Shown here: positions 7,876 through 14,943 of the stretch, in pieces
Layout: every line of letters starts with the position of its first letter
Numbering within the stretch: the first letter of the stretch is position 1
Assembly: GCA_035604635.1 (NCBI GenBank)
Contig: DATNIC010000048.1
Span: 1-19,149 of the forward strand
DNA: 19,149 bases
Direction of reading: 5' to 3'
Source: DATNIC01 sp035604635
Lineage (GTDB): Bacteria > Vulcanimicrobiota > Vulcanimicrobiia > Vulcanimicrobiales > Vulcanimicrobiaceae
Program-made: the position numbers and the translations under genes
Notes under the pieces: model-generated
The model's database searches: none
Told to the model about the DNA's origin: nothing
The model's input: the letters and a program-made list of their open reading frames with translations, nothing else

Positions 7876-8661
7876 CTGTTATTAGCGATCAACGCCGATA
7901 ATACGAATACGAAGCTCGGGTACTTCGCGCGCGGCAGCGGCGGGCGCGTCGGTGAATTGGTGGAGACCTGGCGGGTCACGACCGAAGCGCGGCGGACGTC
8001 GGACGAGTACGGCGTCCTCTTCACCGCATTCTTCGATGAAGTGGAGATCGCGCATACCGACGTCAAAGCGATCGTGATCGCGAGCGTCGTCCCGCAAATC
8101 GAGCGTTACCTCTACGAGGCGTGCCGCCGGTACTTCGAATGCGAGCCCATCCCGTTCACCGCGACGCGGCAGAAGCTCATGGAAGTCAAAATCGATCGTC
8201 CGGCCGAGCTCGGTGCGGATCTGATCGCGGGGGCGATCGGCGCGGTCGCGCGCTACGGTGCGCCGATCATCGTCTTGGACTACGGGACCGCGACGACGTT
8301 CGCCGCGATCTCGCGCGAGGGTGCATACCTTGGAACGGCGATCGCGCCCGGGATCGAGATCTCCGTCAACGCGCTGGTCGCGCGCGCCGCGAAGCTGCCT
8401 CAAATCACGCTCGAGGAGGCGCCGGCCGTAGCGATCGGCCGTGAGACGATCGCCTCGCTGCAATCGGGGATCGTCTTCGGCTTCGTCGGCCAGGCTGAAG
8501 CGATCGTGGCGCGGATCAAGGCCGAACTCGGCGGGGAGGCGCGGGTCGTCGCGACCGGCGGTTTGGCCGAGATCGTCGCGCGGCACACGAGGGTGATCGA
8601 GTCGGTCGACCCGCATCTGGTCCTCGAAGGTCTGCGACTCTACTACGACTCGCTGCAGTAG
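7876..8661 (+). CDS. coaX: Type III pantothenate kinase, apparent CTG start
   Basis: 261 residues if started at CTG 7876, the normal CoaX length. The enzyme phosphorylates pantothenate to 4'-phosphopantothenate, the first committed CoA step. LLLAINADNTNTKLGYF is the N-terminal ASKHA phosphate loop, so coding must begin at or before 7876. The codon just before it is the TAG of coaBC in the same frame, so CTG is the only start that keeps the loop. The TTG at 7957 would remove 27 essential residues. Further motifs are GADLIAG (D115), VLDYGTATTF (D135), IAPGIEIS and the C-terminal VIESVDPHLVLEGLRL. The loop is atypical: canonical IDVGNTNT reads INADNTNT, so position 6, normally Asp, is Asn. Readthrough of TAG giving a CoaBC-CoaX fusion is an alternative to CTG initiation. 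Confidence 0.9.
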   Translation: MLLAINADNTNTKLGYFARGSGGRVGELVETWRVTTEARRTSDEYGVLFTAFFDEVEIAHTDVKAIVIASVVPQIERYLYEACRRYFECEPIPFTATRQKLMEVKIDRPAELGADLIAGAIGAVARYGAPIIVLDYGTATTFAAISREGAYLGTAIAPGIEISVNALVARAAKLPQITLEEAPAVAIGRETIASLQSGIVFGFVGQAEAIVARIKAELGGEARVVATGGLAEIVARHTRVIESVDPHLVLEGLRLYYDSLQ

Positions 8662-8681
8662 GCCGTGGTATACTAGGGCGT
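8645..8681 (+). promoter_or_regulatory. Extended -10 promoter placing transcription start next to the dusB ATG
   Basis: TGGTATACT contains an extended -10 (TG one base before TATACT at 8669-8674). A weak -35 with a GAC core (ACGACT, 8645-8650) lies 18 bases upstream. The expected transcription start is about 8681, only about two bases before the dusB ATG at 8683, so the message would be leaderless or nearly so. The -35 overlaps the coaX 3' end. No ribosome-binding site is seen before dusB, which agrees. Confidence 0.55.
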
Positions 8682-8682
8682 C

Positions 8683-9684
8683 ATGTCGCGCGCCGTCCCA
8701 CCCTTGAAGATCGGATCTCACGAGATCTGGCCGCCGATCGTCCTCGCGCCGATGTCGGGCGTGACGAACCGGACGCTGCGGGCGCTCTATAAGCCGTTCG
8801 GCTTCGGGCTCACCGTCACCGAATTCGTTTCGTCGAACGCGCTGCACTACGGCTCGAAGCGGACGATGGAGATGATCGATCAGCACGGGCTCGAGCGGCC
8901 CGTCTCGACGCAGCTGTGGGGCAGCGATCCCAATGTGATGGCTTATGCCGCGCGCGTCGTTCGCGAATGCGGCGCCGACATCGTCGACATCAATTTCGGC
9001 TGTCCCGCGCCGAAGGTCACGAAGACCGCGGGCGGGAGCGCTTGCCTGCGCGACGTCGATCGCTGCGAGGCGATTATGAAAGCCGTCGTCGCGGCCGTCG
9101 ATTGCCCGGTCACCGTGAAGATGCGCTTGGGATGGAGCGAAGACAGCCTCGTATTCCTCGACGTCGCCAAACGCGCGCAAGCGGCCGGCGTGCAGGCGGT
9201 CACGCTGCACGCGCGCACCGCGAAGCAATTCTACAAAGGCCAAGCCGACTGGGACCGGATCGCCGCGCTCAAGCGCGCCGTCGACATCCCGGTGATCGGG
9301 AACGGCGACCTCGCCGATCCGCACGACGCGCTGCGCCGCCTGCGCGAGAGCGGCGTCGACGCGCTGATGCTCGGCCGCGCGACGCTCGGGAATCCCTGGC
9401 TCGTCTCGGCGCTGCGCGACCTGCTGGAAGGCCGCAGCCCTCAGCCGCAGCCGAACGCAGCGGAACGATTGCACTTTTCGATGCATCACTACCGCACGAT
9501 GGTCGAGGAGTGGGGCGAAGCGCGCGCCGTTCCCCAAATGCGCAAGCATCTCGGTTACTATCTGCGGGGCTTCGCCGGCGCGGCGGAACTGCGCGAGCGA
9601 GTCATGCGGACGCTGGGCGCGTCGGAGACGCTAGCGCTCGTCGAGGAGACGATCGCCGGACTCGAACGCAAGATCGCGGCCTAG
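8683..9684 (+). CDS. dusB: tRNA-dihydrouridine synthase (DusB type)
   Basis: 333 residues, a usual length. This FMN enzyme reduces specific uridines in tRNA to dihydrouridine using NADPH. The TIM barrel opens with VLAPMSGVTNRTLR. VDINFGCPAPKV carries the catalytic Cys (C107), followed by GGSACLRD. VTVKMRLGW and LHARTAKQFYKGQADW include FMN-contact residues, PVIGNGDL and DALMLGRATLGNPWL form the phosphate-binding end, and a helical tRNA-binding tail contains QMRKHLGYYLRGFAG. It is most like the DusB/NifR3 branch; which tRNA position it modifies is not deducible. It is preceded by its own promoter. Its TAG is followed directly and in frame by the TTG of the aminotransferase. Confidence 0.95.
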   Translation: MSRAVPPLKIGSHEIWPPIVLAPMSGVTNRTLRALYKPFGFGLTVTEFVSSNALHYGSKRTMEMIDQHGLERPVSTQLWGSDPNVMAYAARVVRECGADIVDINFGCPAPKVTKTAGGSACLRDVDRCEAIMKAVVAAVDCPVTVKMRLGWSEDSLVFLDVAKRAQAAGVQAVTLHARTAKQFYKGQADWDRIAALKRAVDIPVIGNGDLADPHDALRRLRESGVDALMLGRATLGNPWLVSALRDLLEGRSPQPQPNAAERLHFSMHHYRTMVEEWGEARAVPQMRKHLGYYLRGFAGAAELRERVMRTLGASETLALVEETIAGLERKIAA

Positions 9685-10920
9685 TTGCTCGACCAGGTCT
9701 ACGCGGACTACCGTGACTGTCTGAACCCGCCGCTGGCGCGGGTGATGAAGGTCTCGGGGAGCCCGGTCGAAGTCCGCGCCGAAGGGACGACGATCGTCGA
9801 CCACACCGGGAAGTCGTATCTCGATTTCGCCGGCGGCTACGGCGTCTTCACGCTCGGGCATCGTCATCCGCGGGTCGTCGCGGCGGTGCGCGATCAGCTC
9901 GAGAAAATCGCGCTCTCCGGACGCACGATGTTCAATCCGCTGATGGGCCGCTTGGCGCGCAGGCTCGCCGAGATCACTCCCGGCGATTTGCAGATTTCGT
10001 TCTTTGCCAACAGCGGCGCGGAAGCGGTCGAGGGGGCTTTGAAGTTAGCCCGCGCCGCGACCCGGCGCGTGAAGTACGTCGCGACCGCGAACGCGTTTCA
10101 CGGCAAGACGTTCGGTGCGCTTTCGGTGAGCGGGCACGAAGTGTACCGTGCGCCGTTCGAGCCGCTCGTCCCCGATGTCGTCCACGTGCCGTTCGGCGAC
10201 GCCCGCGAATTGGAATCAGCGCTCTCCGATGCGGCGGCGTTCATCGTCGAGCCCGTGCAGGCCGAGGGCGGGATCATCGTCCCGCCGCCCGGCTATCTGG
10301 CGCAAGCGCGCGCGCTCTGCGACCGCTTCGGCGCGCTCTTGATCGTCGACGAAGTGCAGACCGGTCTGGGGCGGTGCGGCGCGCTCTTCGCGTGCACGGA
10401 AGACGGCGTCGTCCCCGACGTCATGACGCTCGCCAAGGGACTCTCGGGCGGCGTGATCCCAATCGGCGCCTACGTCGCGCGCGCCGCGTGCTGGAACGCG
10501 GCCTACGCGAAGGCTCCGCTCTTGCACACCTCGACCTTCGGCGGGAACGAGCTCGCGTGCGCCGCCGCGCTGGCCGCGCTCGACGTCTTGATCGGGGAAG
10601 ATCTCTCGAGCAACGCGCGCGCGCGCGGCGCCGAACTCCTTGCCGGCGCGCGGGCGATCGCGCAACGCCATCCCGGGGTGATCGCCGAGGTGCGCGGGCG
10701 TGGACTCCTCGTCGGCGTCGAGTTGCGTCACGAAGGCTACGCCGGGATGATCATCCCGGAGATGCTCAAACGCGGCGTGACCGCAGCGTGGACGCTCAAC
10801 CGCCAGCGCGTCATTCGCCTCGAACCGCCCCTCATCGTGACGGCGAACGAGATCGCGACGGCGCTCGCCGTGCTCGAGGCATCGGTCTCCGTCGCGTTCG
10901 CGCAATTGGGGCCGCTCTAG
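9685..10920 (+). CDS. Class III aminotransferase, putrescine/ornithine aminotransferase-like
   Basis: 411 residues from TTG 9685, which abuts the dusB TAG in the same frame; no strong ribosome-binding site is visible. It is a fold type I, subgroup III PLP enzyme: FANSGAEAVEGALKLAR (phosphate-binding), AFHGKTFGALS, EPVQAEGGIIVPPPGYL, DEVQTGLGR (D222 to the pyridine nitrogen), TLAKGLSGGVIPIGAY with the Schiff-base lysine K251, and TSTFGGNELACAAALAALDVL. The closing WTLNRQRVIRLEPPL resembles the same region of E. coli putrescine aminotransferase (YgjG/PatA) as I remember it, so an omega-amine such as putrescine or ornithine is the likeliest amino donor. Acetylornithine aminotransferase is an alternative, but no arginine gene is nearby. 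It overlaps the next gene by one base (TAGTG). Confidence 0.9.
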   Translation: MLDQVYADYRDCLNPPLARVMKVSGSPVEVRAEGTTIVDHTGKSYLDFAGGYGVFTLGHRHPRVVAAVRDQLEKIALSGRTMFNPLMGRLARRLAEITPGDLQISFFANSGAEAVEGALKLARAATRRVKYVATANAFHGKTFGALSVSGHEVYRAPFEPLVPDVVHVPFGDARELESALSDAAAFIVEPVQAEGGIIVPPPGYLAQARALCDRFGALLIVDEVQTGLGRCGALFACTEDGVVPDVMTLAKGLSGGVIPIGAYVARAACWNAAYAKAPLLHTSTFGGNELACAAALAALDVLIGEDLSSNARARGAELLAGARAIAQRHPGVIAEVRGRGLLVGVELRHEGYAGMIIPEMLKRGVTAAWTLNRQRVIRLEPPLIVTANEIATALAVLEASVSVAFAQLGPL

Positions 10921-11369
10921 TGCCGTTCGTCGAAGTGACGATCGAGGTCGACGCGCCGGCGCGCGACGTTTACGAGCTGGCCAAAGATCAAGAGCGCTTT
11001 CCGCAGTTCATGCCGGACGTCGAGTCGGTCACCGTCCTCGAGCGCCATGCGGATCGAGTGATCACGCGTTGGAAAACACTGGTTGAGGACGCACCGATCG
11101 AATGGGTCGAGGAAGATCTCTTCGACGACGCGCAGACGACGATCGTCTACCGCTTGCTCGAAGGCGATCTCGACGTCTTCGAAGGAACGTGGACCTTTCG
11201 CGAACGAGCCGGCCGCACGTTCGTGAGGCTCGGGGTCGAATACGATTTCGGCGTCCCGACGCTCGCCGAGCTGATCGGCCCGACGTTGCAGCGGAAAGTC
11301 CGGGAGAACAGCGAGATGATGCTGGCGGGTCTCAAACGCGAAGCCGAGTCGAAGGTGCGCGCGCGGTGA
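10920..11369 (+). CDS. SRPBCC (START-like) family protein, cyclase/COQ10 type
   Basis: 149 residues from GTG 10920, whose first base is the last base of the aminotransferase stop. The opening PFVEVTIEVDAPARDVYELAKDQERFPQFMPDVESV is the standard N-terminal strand and helix of polyketide-cyclase/COQ10-like SRPBCC proteins. It continues with the antiparallel sheet (ITRWKTLVEDAPIEWVEED) and the long C-terminal helix (LQRKVRENSEMMLAGLKREAES) that closes the cavity. Such proteins bind lipids, quinones or other hydrophobic molecules; many have no catalytic role. A COQ10-like quinone-binding role is possible but unproven. It ends in a four-base GTGA overlap with the membrane protein downstream, so the two are probably translated together. 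Confidence 0.85.
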   Translation: MPFVEVTIEVDAPARDVYELAKDQERFPQFMPDVESVTVLERHADRVITRWKTLVEDAPIEWVEEDLFDDAQTTIVYRLLEGDLDVFEGTWTFRERAGRTFVRLGVEYDFGVPTLAELIGPTLQRKVRENSEMMLAGLKREAESKVRAR

Positions 11370-12274
11370 AGATCAGCGAGGAAAACGCGAAACGCGTCGA
11401 CTGGCAGGGCATTCTCGCGTTCGTGATGCTGACGATCGCCCTAACGTGGCCCGCCGAGATCATGGCGTATTTGAAGGGTGTCCGCTTCGGCGGCACGTCC
11501 GCTGCCGATCAGTCGAGCGCGTTCTTGCTGATCGCCGTCACGGTGGTCCCGGCGTTCTCAGCGTGGATCGTGCGCGCGACCGCGACCAAAGAGGGCTTCG
11601 CGACGGCCGGGCTGCGCATGGGCCGGTGGCAATACTTTGCGTTGACGTGGATCGCGGTTCCGTGGATTTACTTGGTCATCTACGGATCTAGCCTGGCGCT
11701 GGGACTCGCGCGCTTCAACCCGGCGTTTGCGCAGTTTGCGCCGGCCCAGATCAGCTGGACGCTCGCGGCGTCGCTCTCGCTCTTTATCGTCCCGGCGCTC
11801 GTCCCCGCGTTCGGCTCGCAATTCGGTTGGACCGGATTCGTCTTGCCGAAACTCTTGCCGCTAGGCCGCTGGCCCGCGGCGATCGGCTACGGACTTCTCT
11901 GGGGTGCGACGCTGTTGCCGCTGGCGGCCTTGGGCTACCTCTATGCGGGCTATCCGGCCGGCTACGTGCTGATCGTGCTGTTCACATGCGCGCTCGGGAT
12001 GGTTGAAGCGGCCTTGCGCATCAGAGCCGGTAGCTTGTACTTGTCGATCTTCTTCGCGGCGGCGTTCTCGTCGCAAGCACACGGCATCGCGCCGGTCGCC
12101 GTCTTCGTCACGCAGCCGCTCTTGGGCGGGATCGCCGGAATCGTCGGGATCGTCGTCCTCGCAGCGATCGGCGCTTGGCTCTTAGCGACGACCCCGCAGG
12201 CGGCGATCGACGCGATACTTGCGCAGCCCGCTAAAAGTCGGGCAAAGCGAACCGGACGATCTCGTTCTGCTTGA
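11366..12274 (+). CDS. CPBP-family membrane protein lacking the protease residues
   Basis: 302 residues from GTG 11366 (GTGA overlap with the SRPBCC gene), with about eight hydrophobic helices and a basic tail. The core resembles the CPBP (CAAX protease and bacteriocin-processing, ABI) family: FGSQFGWTGFVLPKLLPLGR followed by GYGLLWGATLLPLAALG corresponds to the usual FGEEFGWRGFLLPRL and GLLWGLWHLPL. The glutamate pair of EExxxR is Ser151-Gln152, its Arg is Thr156, and the motif-2 His aligns with Leu183. The glutamic protease chemistry is therefore probably absent, leaving a binding or scaffold protein. A His later on (SSQAHGIAPV) does not restore a site. The 3' end overlaps the convergent propeller gene by 44 bases. 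The family call depends on this alignment from memory; a generic polytopic membrane protein is the fallback. Confidence 0.75.
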   Translation: MKISEENAKRVDWQGILAFVMLTIALTWPAEIMAYLKGVRFGGTSAADQSSAFLLIAVTVVPAFSAWIVRATATKEGFATAGLRMGRWQYFALTWIAVPWIYLVIYGSSLALGLARFNPAFAQFAPAQISWTLAASLSLFIVPALVPAFGSQFGWTGFVLPKLLPLGRWPAAIGYGLLWGATLLPLAALGYLYAGYPAGYVLIVLFTCALGMVEAALRIRAGSLYLSIFFAAAFSSQAHGIAPVAVFVTQPLLGGIAGIVGIVVLAAIGAWLLATTPQAAIDAILAQPAKSRAKRTGRSRSA

Positions 12275-12890
12275 AGTCGTTCGTCCAGCAGGTCTCGCCG
12301 TCGAGCGCGAGCGAGACCGCGACGAAGGGGACCGCGGCGAGGAAACGCAGCTGCGGCGAGGGCGCGTTCGGATCGATCGTCGCGAGACGGCAGCCGCCTC
12401 GGTCGCGGCCGAGCCACGTTGAGAGCAGCACGACGCCGCGCGCCCACGCGAAGCCGATGATCTCTTCGCCGACTGCCACGGTACGGATGGGCTTGAAGTT
12501 GACGTCGAGTTCGAGGATCCGTTTGTTGTAGCGCTGACTGAGCCACAGACGGTTGCCGTCGAAGGCGAGGAACGATCCGGTGTCGTCCGGACAAGGGATC
12601 GCTTCCGTCTTGAAGCCGTGACCGGGGATGTAGCGGCGGATGAAGCGGCTGTCGTCCGTCTCGCTCAAGACGAAGCGCAGTTCGTCGCCGACGGCGACGG
12701 CGCTGACCGGCTTGCCGGGCGCCTGCGTCTCTTCATAGACGCTCCCGCGCCGTGGATCGACCGCGTAGATGTGCGACGTCTCCCATGAGCCCATCCAGAG
12801 CGCGTTGCCGTCGAAGGCGAGCGCCTGCGGCGCGGGTGCCGGCGCCGGGATGCGGACGCTTTCCGCGAGCGATGCGATTGTCTCGTTCAT
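12231..12890 (-). CDS. Hypothetical beta-propeller-like protein
   Basis: 219 residues from ATG 12890. Repeated blade-like units are visible: LAFDGNALWMGSW, LAFDGNRLWLSQR and SLALDGETCWTNDF, separated by strands such as HIYAVDPRRGSVYEE and ILELDVNFKPIRTVAVG. This is the pattern of short YncE, SMP-30 or Vgb-type propellers, although 219 residues would make only four or five blades. There is no signal peptide, so it is probably cytoplasmic. No catalytic residues are recognised. The lone perfect Shine-Dalgarno AAGGAGG on this strand is 28 bases before the ATG but only 10 bases before an in-frame CTG (12908), which would add six residues. It is convergent with the CPBP gene and divergent from the dehydrogenase. 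Function unknown. Confidence 0.75.
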   Translation of the reverse strand: MNETIASLAESVRIPAPAPAPQALAFDGNALWMGSWETSHIYAVDPRRGSVYEETQAPGKPVSAVAVGDELRFVLSETDDSRFIRRYIPGHGFKTEAIPCPDDTGSFLAFDGNRLWLSQRYNKRILELDVNFKPIRTVAVGEEIIGFAWARGVVLLSTWLGRDRGGCRLATIDPNAPSPQLRFLAAVPFVAVSLALDGETCWTNDFKQNEIVRFALPDF

Positions 12891-12900
12891 GCCGTTCGCT

Positions 12901-12925
12901 TGCGGCAGCGGAGCCGCACCTCCTT
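12901..12925 (-). promoter_or_regulatory. Strong Shine-Dalgarno and small inverted repeat upstream of the propeller gene
   Basis: On the minus strand, AAGGAGG (12925-12919) is the best ribosome-binding sequence in the window. It is 10 bases before an in-frame CTG at 12908-12906 and 28 bases before the ATG. Adjacent to it a 6-bp inverted repeat (TGCGGC 12901-12906, GCCGCA 12913-12918, 6-base loop) lies between the Shine-Dalgarno and the ATG. Either CTG is the start, or a hairpin brings the site nearer the ATG. Confidence 0.45.
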
Positions 12926-12944
12926 CGCGAACAACACCTTAGTC

Positions 12945-14054
12945 ATGGCTAAGTTCTGCTTCGTCATCCACCCGCTCTCGTTCGACGACGTGTCGCGCTA
13001 CGAACCGGGTTCAGCCGGCAAAGGCCGCCCGATCATCGCGAAGATTCTCGAATGGATGCCGGCGCACGCGGCGGCGCACGTCACGGGCGTCGTCGCTCCG
13101 GACGGACGAGAGACGGAGGGTTGGCTCGTCGCCGTCCCGCTGTTGCCCGAGCAGCTGCTTGCGCTCCCGCGCGAAGACATCTATGGGCGCATCGTCCGCG
13201 CGATCGAAATCGGCGCGGAGCTCGGTGCCCAAATCGCCGGACTTGGGGCCTTTACCGCGGTGATCGGCGACGGCGGCGTGACGATCGCCGAGCGAAGCCC
13301 GATCCCGGTGACGACGGGCAACTCGCTCACGATTGCATCCGGCGTCGCGAGCCTCTTTCGCGCTGCGGCGGAGATGTCGATCGACGTCGAACGAGCCGGC
13401 GTCGCCGTGATCGGCGCGACCGGCTCGATCGGTGCGGCGTGCGTCCGGTTGATCGCGCCGCGCGTCGGCCGCGTGACCCTCGTCGCGCGAAATGAGACCC
13501 GCCTGCGCAACTTCTTCGATGAGGTCAAGGCCGAGCTGCCTTCCGGGTCGTCGTACACGACCGACTTGCGTGCCGCCGTCCGCAACGCGCAGATCATCCT
13601 CACCGCGACGTCGTCGACCCAAGACGTCATCGAACCCGAAGACGTGCAGACCGGCGCCGTCATCTGCGAGCTCTCGCTCCCGCATGACGTGAGCCGGCGC
13701 ATCGCGAGCGAGCGTCCCGACGTCCTGGTCGTCGAGGGCGGGCATATGCGGATGCCGGGGACGCCGCGCATGGATCGGCTGATCGGCCACGAGGGCCAGT
13801 TCGATTTCGGACTGCCGCCGGGGACCGCGCTGGCCTGCCTTTCCGAGACGATGGTCCTTGCGCTCGAAGAGCGGCTCGAGCCGTTCACCCTGGGACGCGG
13901 GATCGAGCTCGACAAAATCGTCGAGATCGATCGGCTCGCGCAACGTTGCGGGTTCGAGCTCGCCGACATGCGCGCATTCGATCTCGCGATCACGCCGGAG
14001 CACATCGCAAAGATCCGCGCAGCGGCCGAGCAGCGGCGCGCAATTTCCGCGTGA
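12945..14054 (+). CDS. COG5322 dehydrogenase, long-chain acyl-ACP reductase (AAR)-like
   Basis: 369 residues from ATG 12945. The layout matches cyanobacterial acyl-ACP reductase: an N-terminal domain ending in IAGLGAFTAVIGDGG, then PVTTGNSLTIASGVASLF, a Rossmann NADP site VAVIGATGSIGAACVRLI, VTLVARNETRL, and a C-terminal TALACLSETMVLALE. Cys298 there aligns with the thioester-forming Cys (about 294) of Synechococcus AAR. That enzyme reduces fatty acyl-ACP to aldehyde. The same family includes proteins called predicted amino acid dehydrogenase or shikimate dehydrogenase-like, common in non-photosynthetic bacteria and unassigned. No aldehyde decarbonylase is beside it; the partner genes are the 'quinate dehydrogenase'-like protein (GTGA overlap) and a permease. 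Oxidoreductase with a catalytic Cys is well supported; acyl-ACP as substrate is only one possibility. Confidence 0.85.
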   Translation: MAKFCFVIHPLSFDDVSRYEPGSAGKGRPIIAKILEWMPAHAAAHVTGVVAPDGRETEGWLVAVPLLPEQLLALPREDIYGRIVRAIEIGAELGAQIAGLGAFTAVIGDGGVTIAERSPIPVTTGNSLTIASGVASLFRAAAEMSIDVERAGVAVIGATGSIGAACVRLIAPRVGRVTLVARNETRLRNFFDEVKAELPSGSSYTTDLRAAVRNAQIILTATSSTQDVIEPEDVQTGAVICELSLPHDVSRRIASERPDVLVVEGGHMRMPGTPRMDRLIGHEGQFDFGLPPGTALACLSETMVLALEERLEPFTLGRGIELDKIVEIDRLAQRCGFELADMRAFDLAITPEHIAKIRAAAEQRRAISA

Positions 14055-14941
14055 AGCGCGTCGTATCGGTCTCGCTCGGGAGCTCGACGCGCGATCATCG
14101 CGTTCAAGTCGAGCTATTGGGTGAACAGCTCGACATCTCGCGCGTCGGCGTCGACGGCTCGCTCGATCGCGCGCTCGAGCGGCTGCGCGCGCTCGACGGC
14201 CGCGTCGATGCGATCGGACTCGGCGGGATCGACGTGTACCTCTATGCCGGGAAGAAACGATACGCGTTGCGCGACGGGCTGCGCTTGTTGGACGCGGTCA
14301 AGCAGACGCCGGTCGTCGACGGCAGCGGGCTGAAGAACACGCTCGAACGTCAAGCCGTCGACTACTTACGCGACGAGCTGGGAATCGAGTTACGCGGGAA
14401 GAGGGTCCTGATGGTGAGCGCGCTCGACCGCTTCGGGATGGCGCAGGCGCTCGTCGCCGCGGGCGCCGACGTCCTCTTCGGCGATTTCATCTTCGCGCTC
14501 GATTTGGACAAGCCGGTCCGCGGCTTGAGCGAATTCGAGGCGCTCGCCGAAAAATATCTCCCCGACGCGTGCAAGCTGCCTTTCCAATTCTTCTATCCGA
14601 CCGGGAAGAAGCAAGAGCGTCCGCCGCAGCCCAAGTATCCGCAGTACTACGACGAGGCAGAGATCATCGCGGGCGACTTTCACTTCATGCGCCAGTTCAT
14701 GCCCCCGCGTCTGGATGGAAAGCTCGTGTTGACCAATACCGTCACCTCACGCGACGTCGAGGATCTGCGCGCGCGCGGCGTCGCGCAGCTCGTGACGACC
14801 ACGCCCGAGTTTGCCGGCCGCTCGTTCGGGACCAACGTCGTCGAGGCGATCCTCGTCGCGCTGGGCGGCGCAAACGACTACGAGCGCTTTCTGCGCGAGC
14901 TCGTGATCCGTCCGCGCCTGGTCGACTTCGCATCGGTCTAA
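14051..14941 (+). CDS. Protein of the family annotated 'quinate 5-dehydrogenase' (function unproven)
   Basis: 296 residues from GTG 14051, overlapping the previous stop as GTGA. The opening VVSVSLGSSTRDHRVQVELL, IGLGGIDVYLYAGKKRYALRDG and VVDGSGLKNTLERQ match, from memory, a family of bacterial proteins carried in databases as quinate 5-dehydrogenase. The name is probably inherited: the middle segment GKRVLMVSALDRFGMAQALVAAG is Rossmann-like but lacks a GxGxxG, and I see no shikimate-dehydrogenase NKT or Lys-Asp catalytic pair. The late segment FGTNVVEAILVALGG resembles the end of a regulatory or ligand-binding domain. There is no signal peptide or membrane helix. The tight overlap with the AAR-like gene suggests partnership in one pathway or complex. 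The family is likely; the function should be treated as unknown. Confidence 0.75.
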   Translation: MKRVVSVSLGSSTRDHRVQVELLGEQLDISRVGVDGSLDRALERLRALDGRVDAIGLGGIDVYLYAGKKRYALRDGLRLLDAVKQTPVVDGSGLKNTLERQAVDYLRDELGIELRGKRVLMVSALDRFGMAQALVAAGADVLFGDFIFALDLDKPVRGLSEFEALAEKYLPDACKLPFQFFYPTGKKQERPPQPKYPQYYDEAEIIAGDFHFMRQFMPPRLDGKLVLTNTVTSRDVEDLRARGVAQLVTTTPEFAGRSFGTNVVEAILVALGGANDYERFLRELVIRPRLVDFASV

Positions 14942-14943
14942 CT

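Noticed and set aside
7957..8661. TTG 7957 as the coaX start
   Set aside because: It would delete the N-terminal phosphate-binding loop DNTNT that is encoded in frame just upstream.
7882..9549. Long minus-strand open frame (555 codons) opposite coaX and dusB
   Set aside because: Charged low-complexity translation with no domain; both opposite-strand genes are unmistakable.
14569..14943. Extension of the permease frame upstream of ATG 14944
   Set aside because: It is the out-of-frame shadow of the preceding gene; APC homology begins at the ATG.
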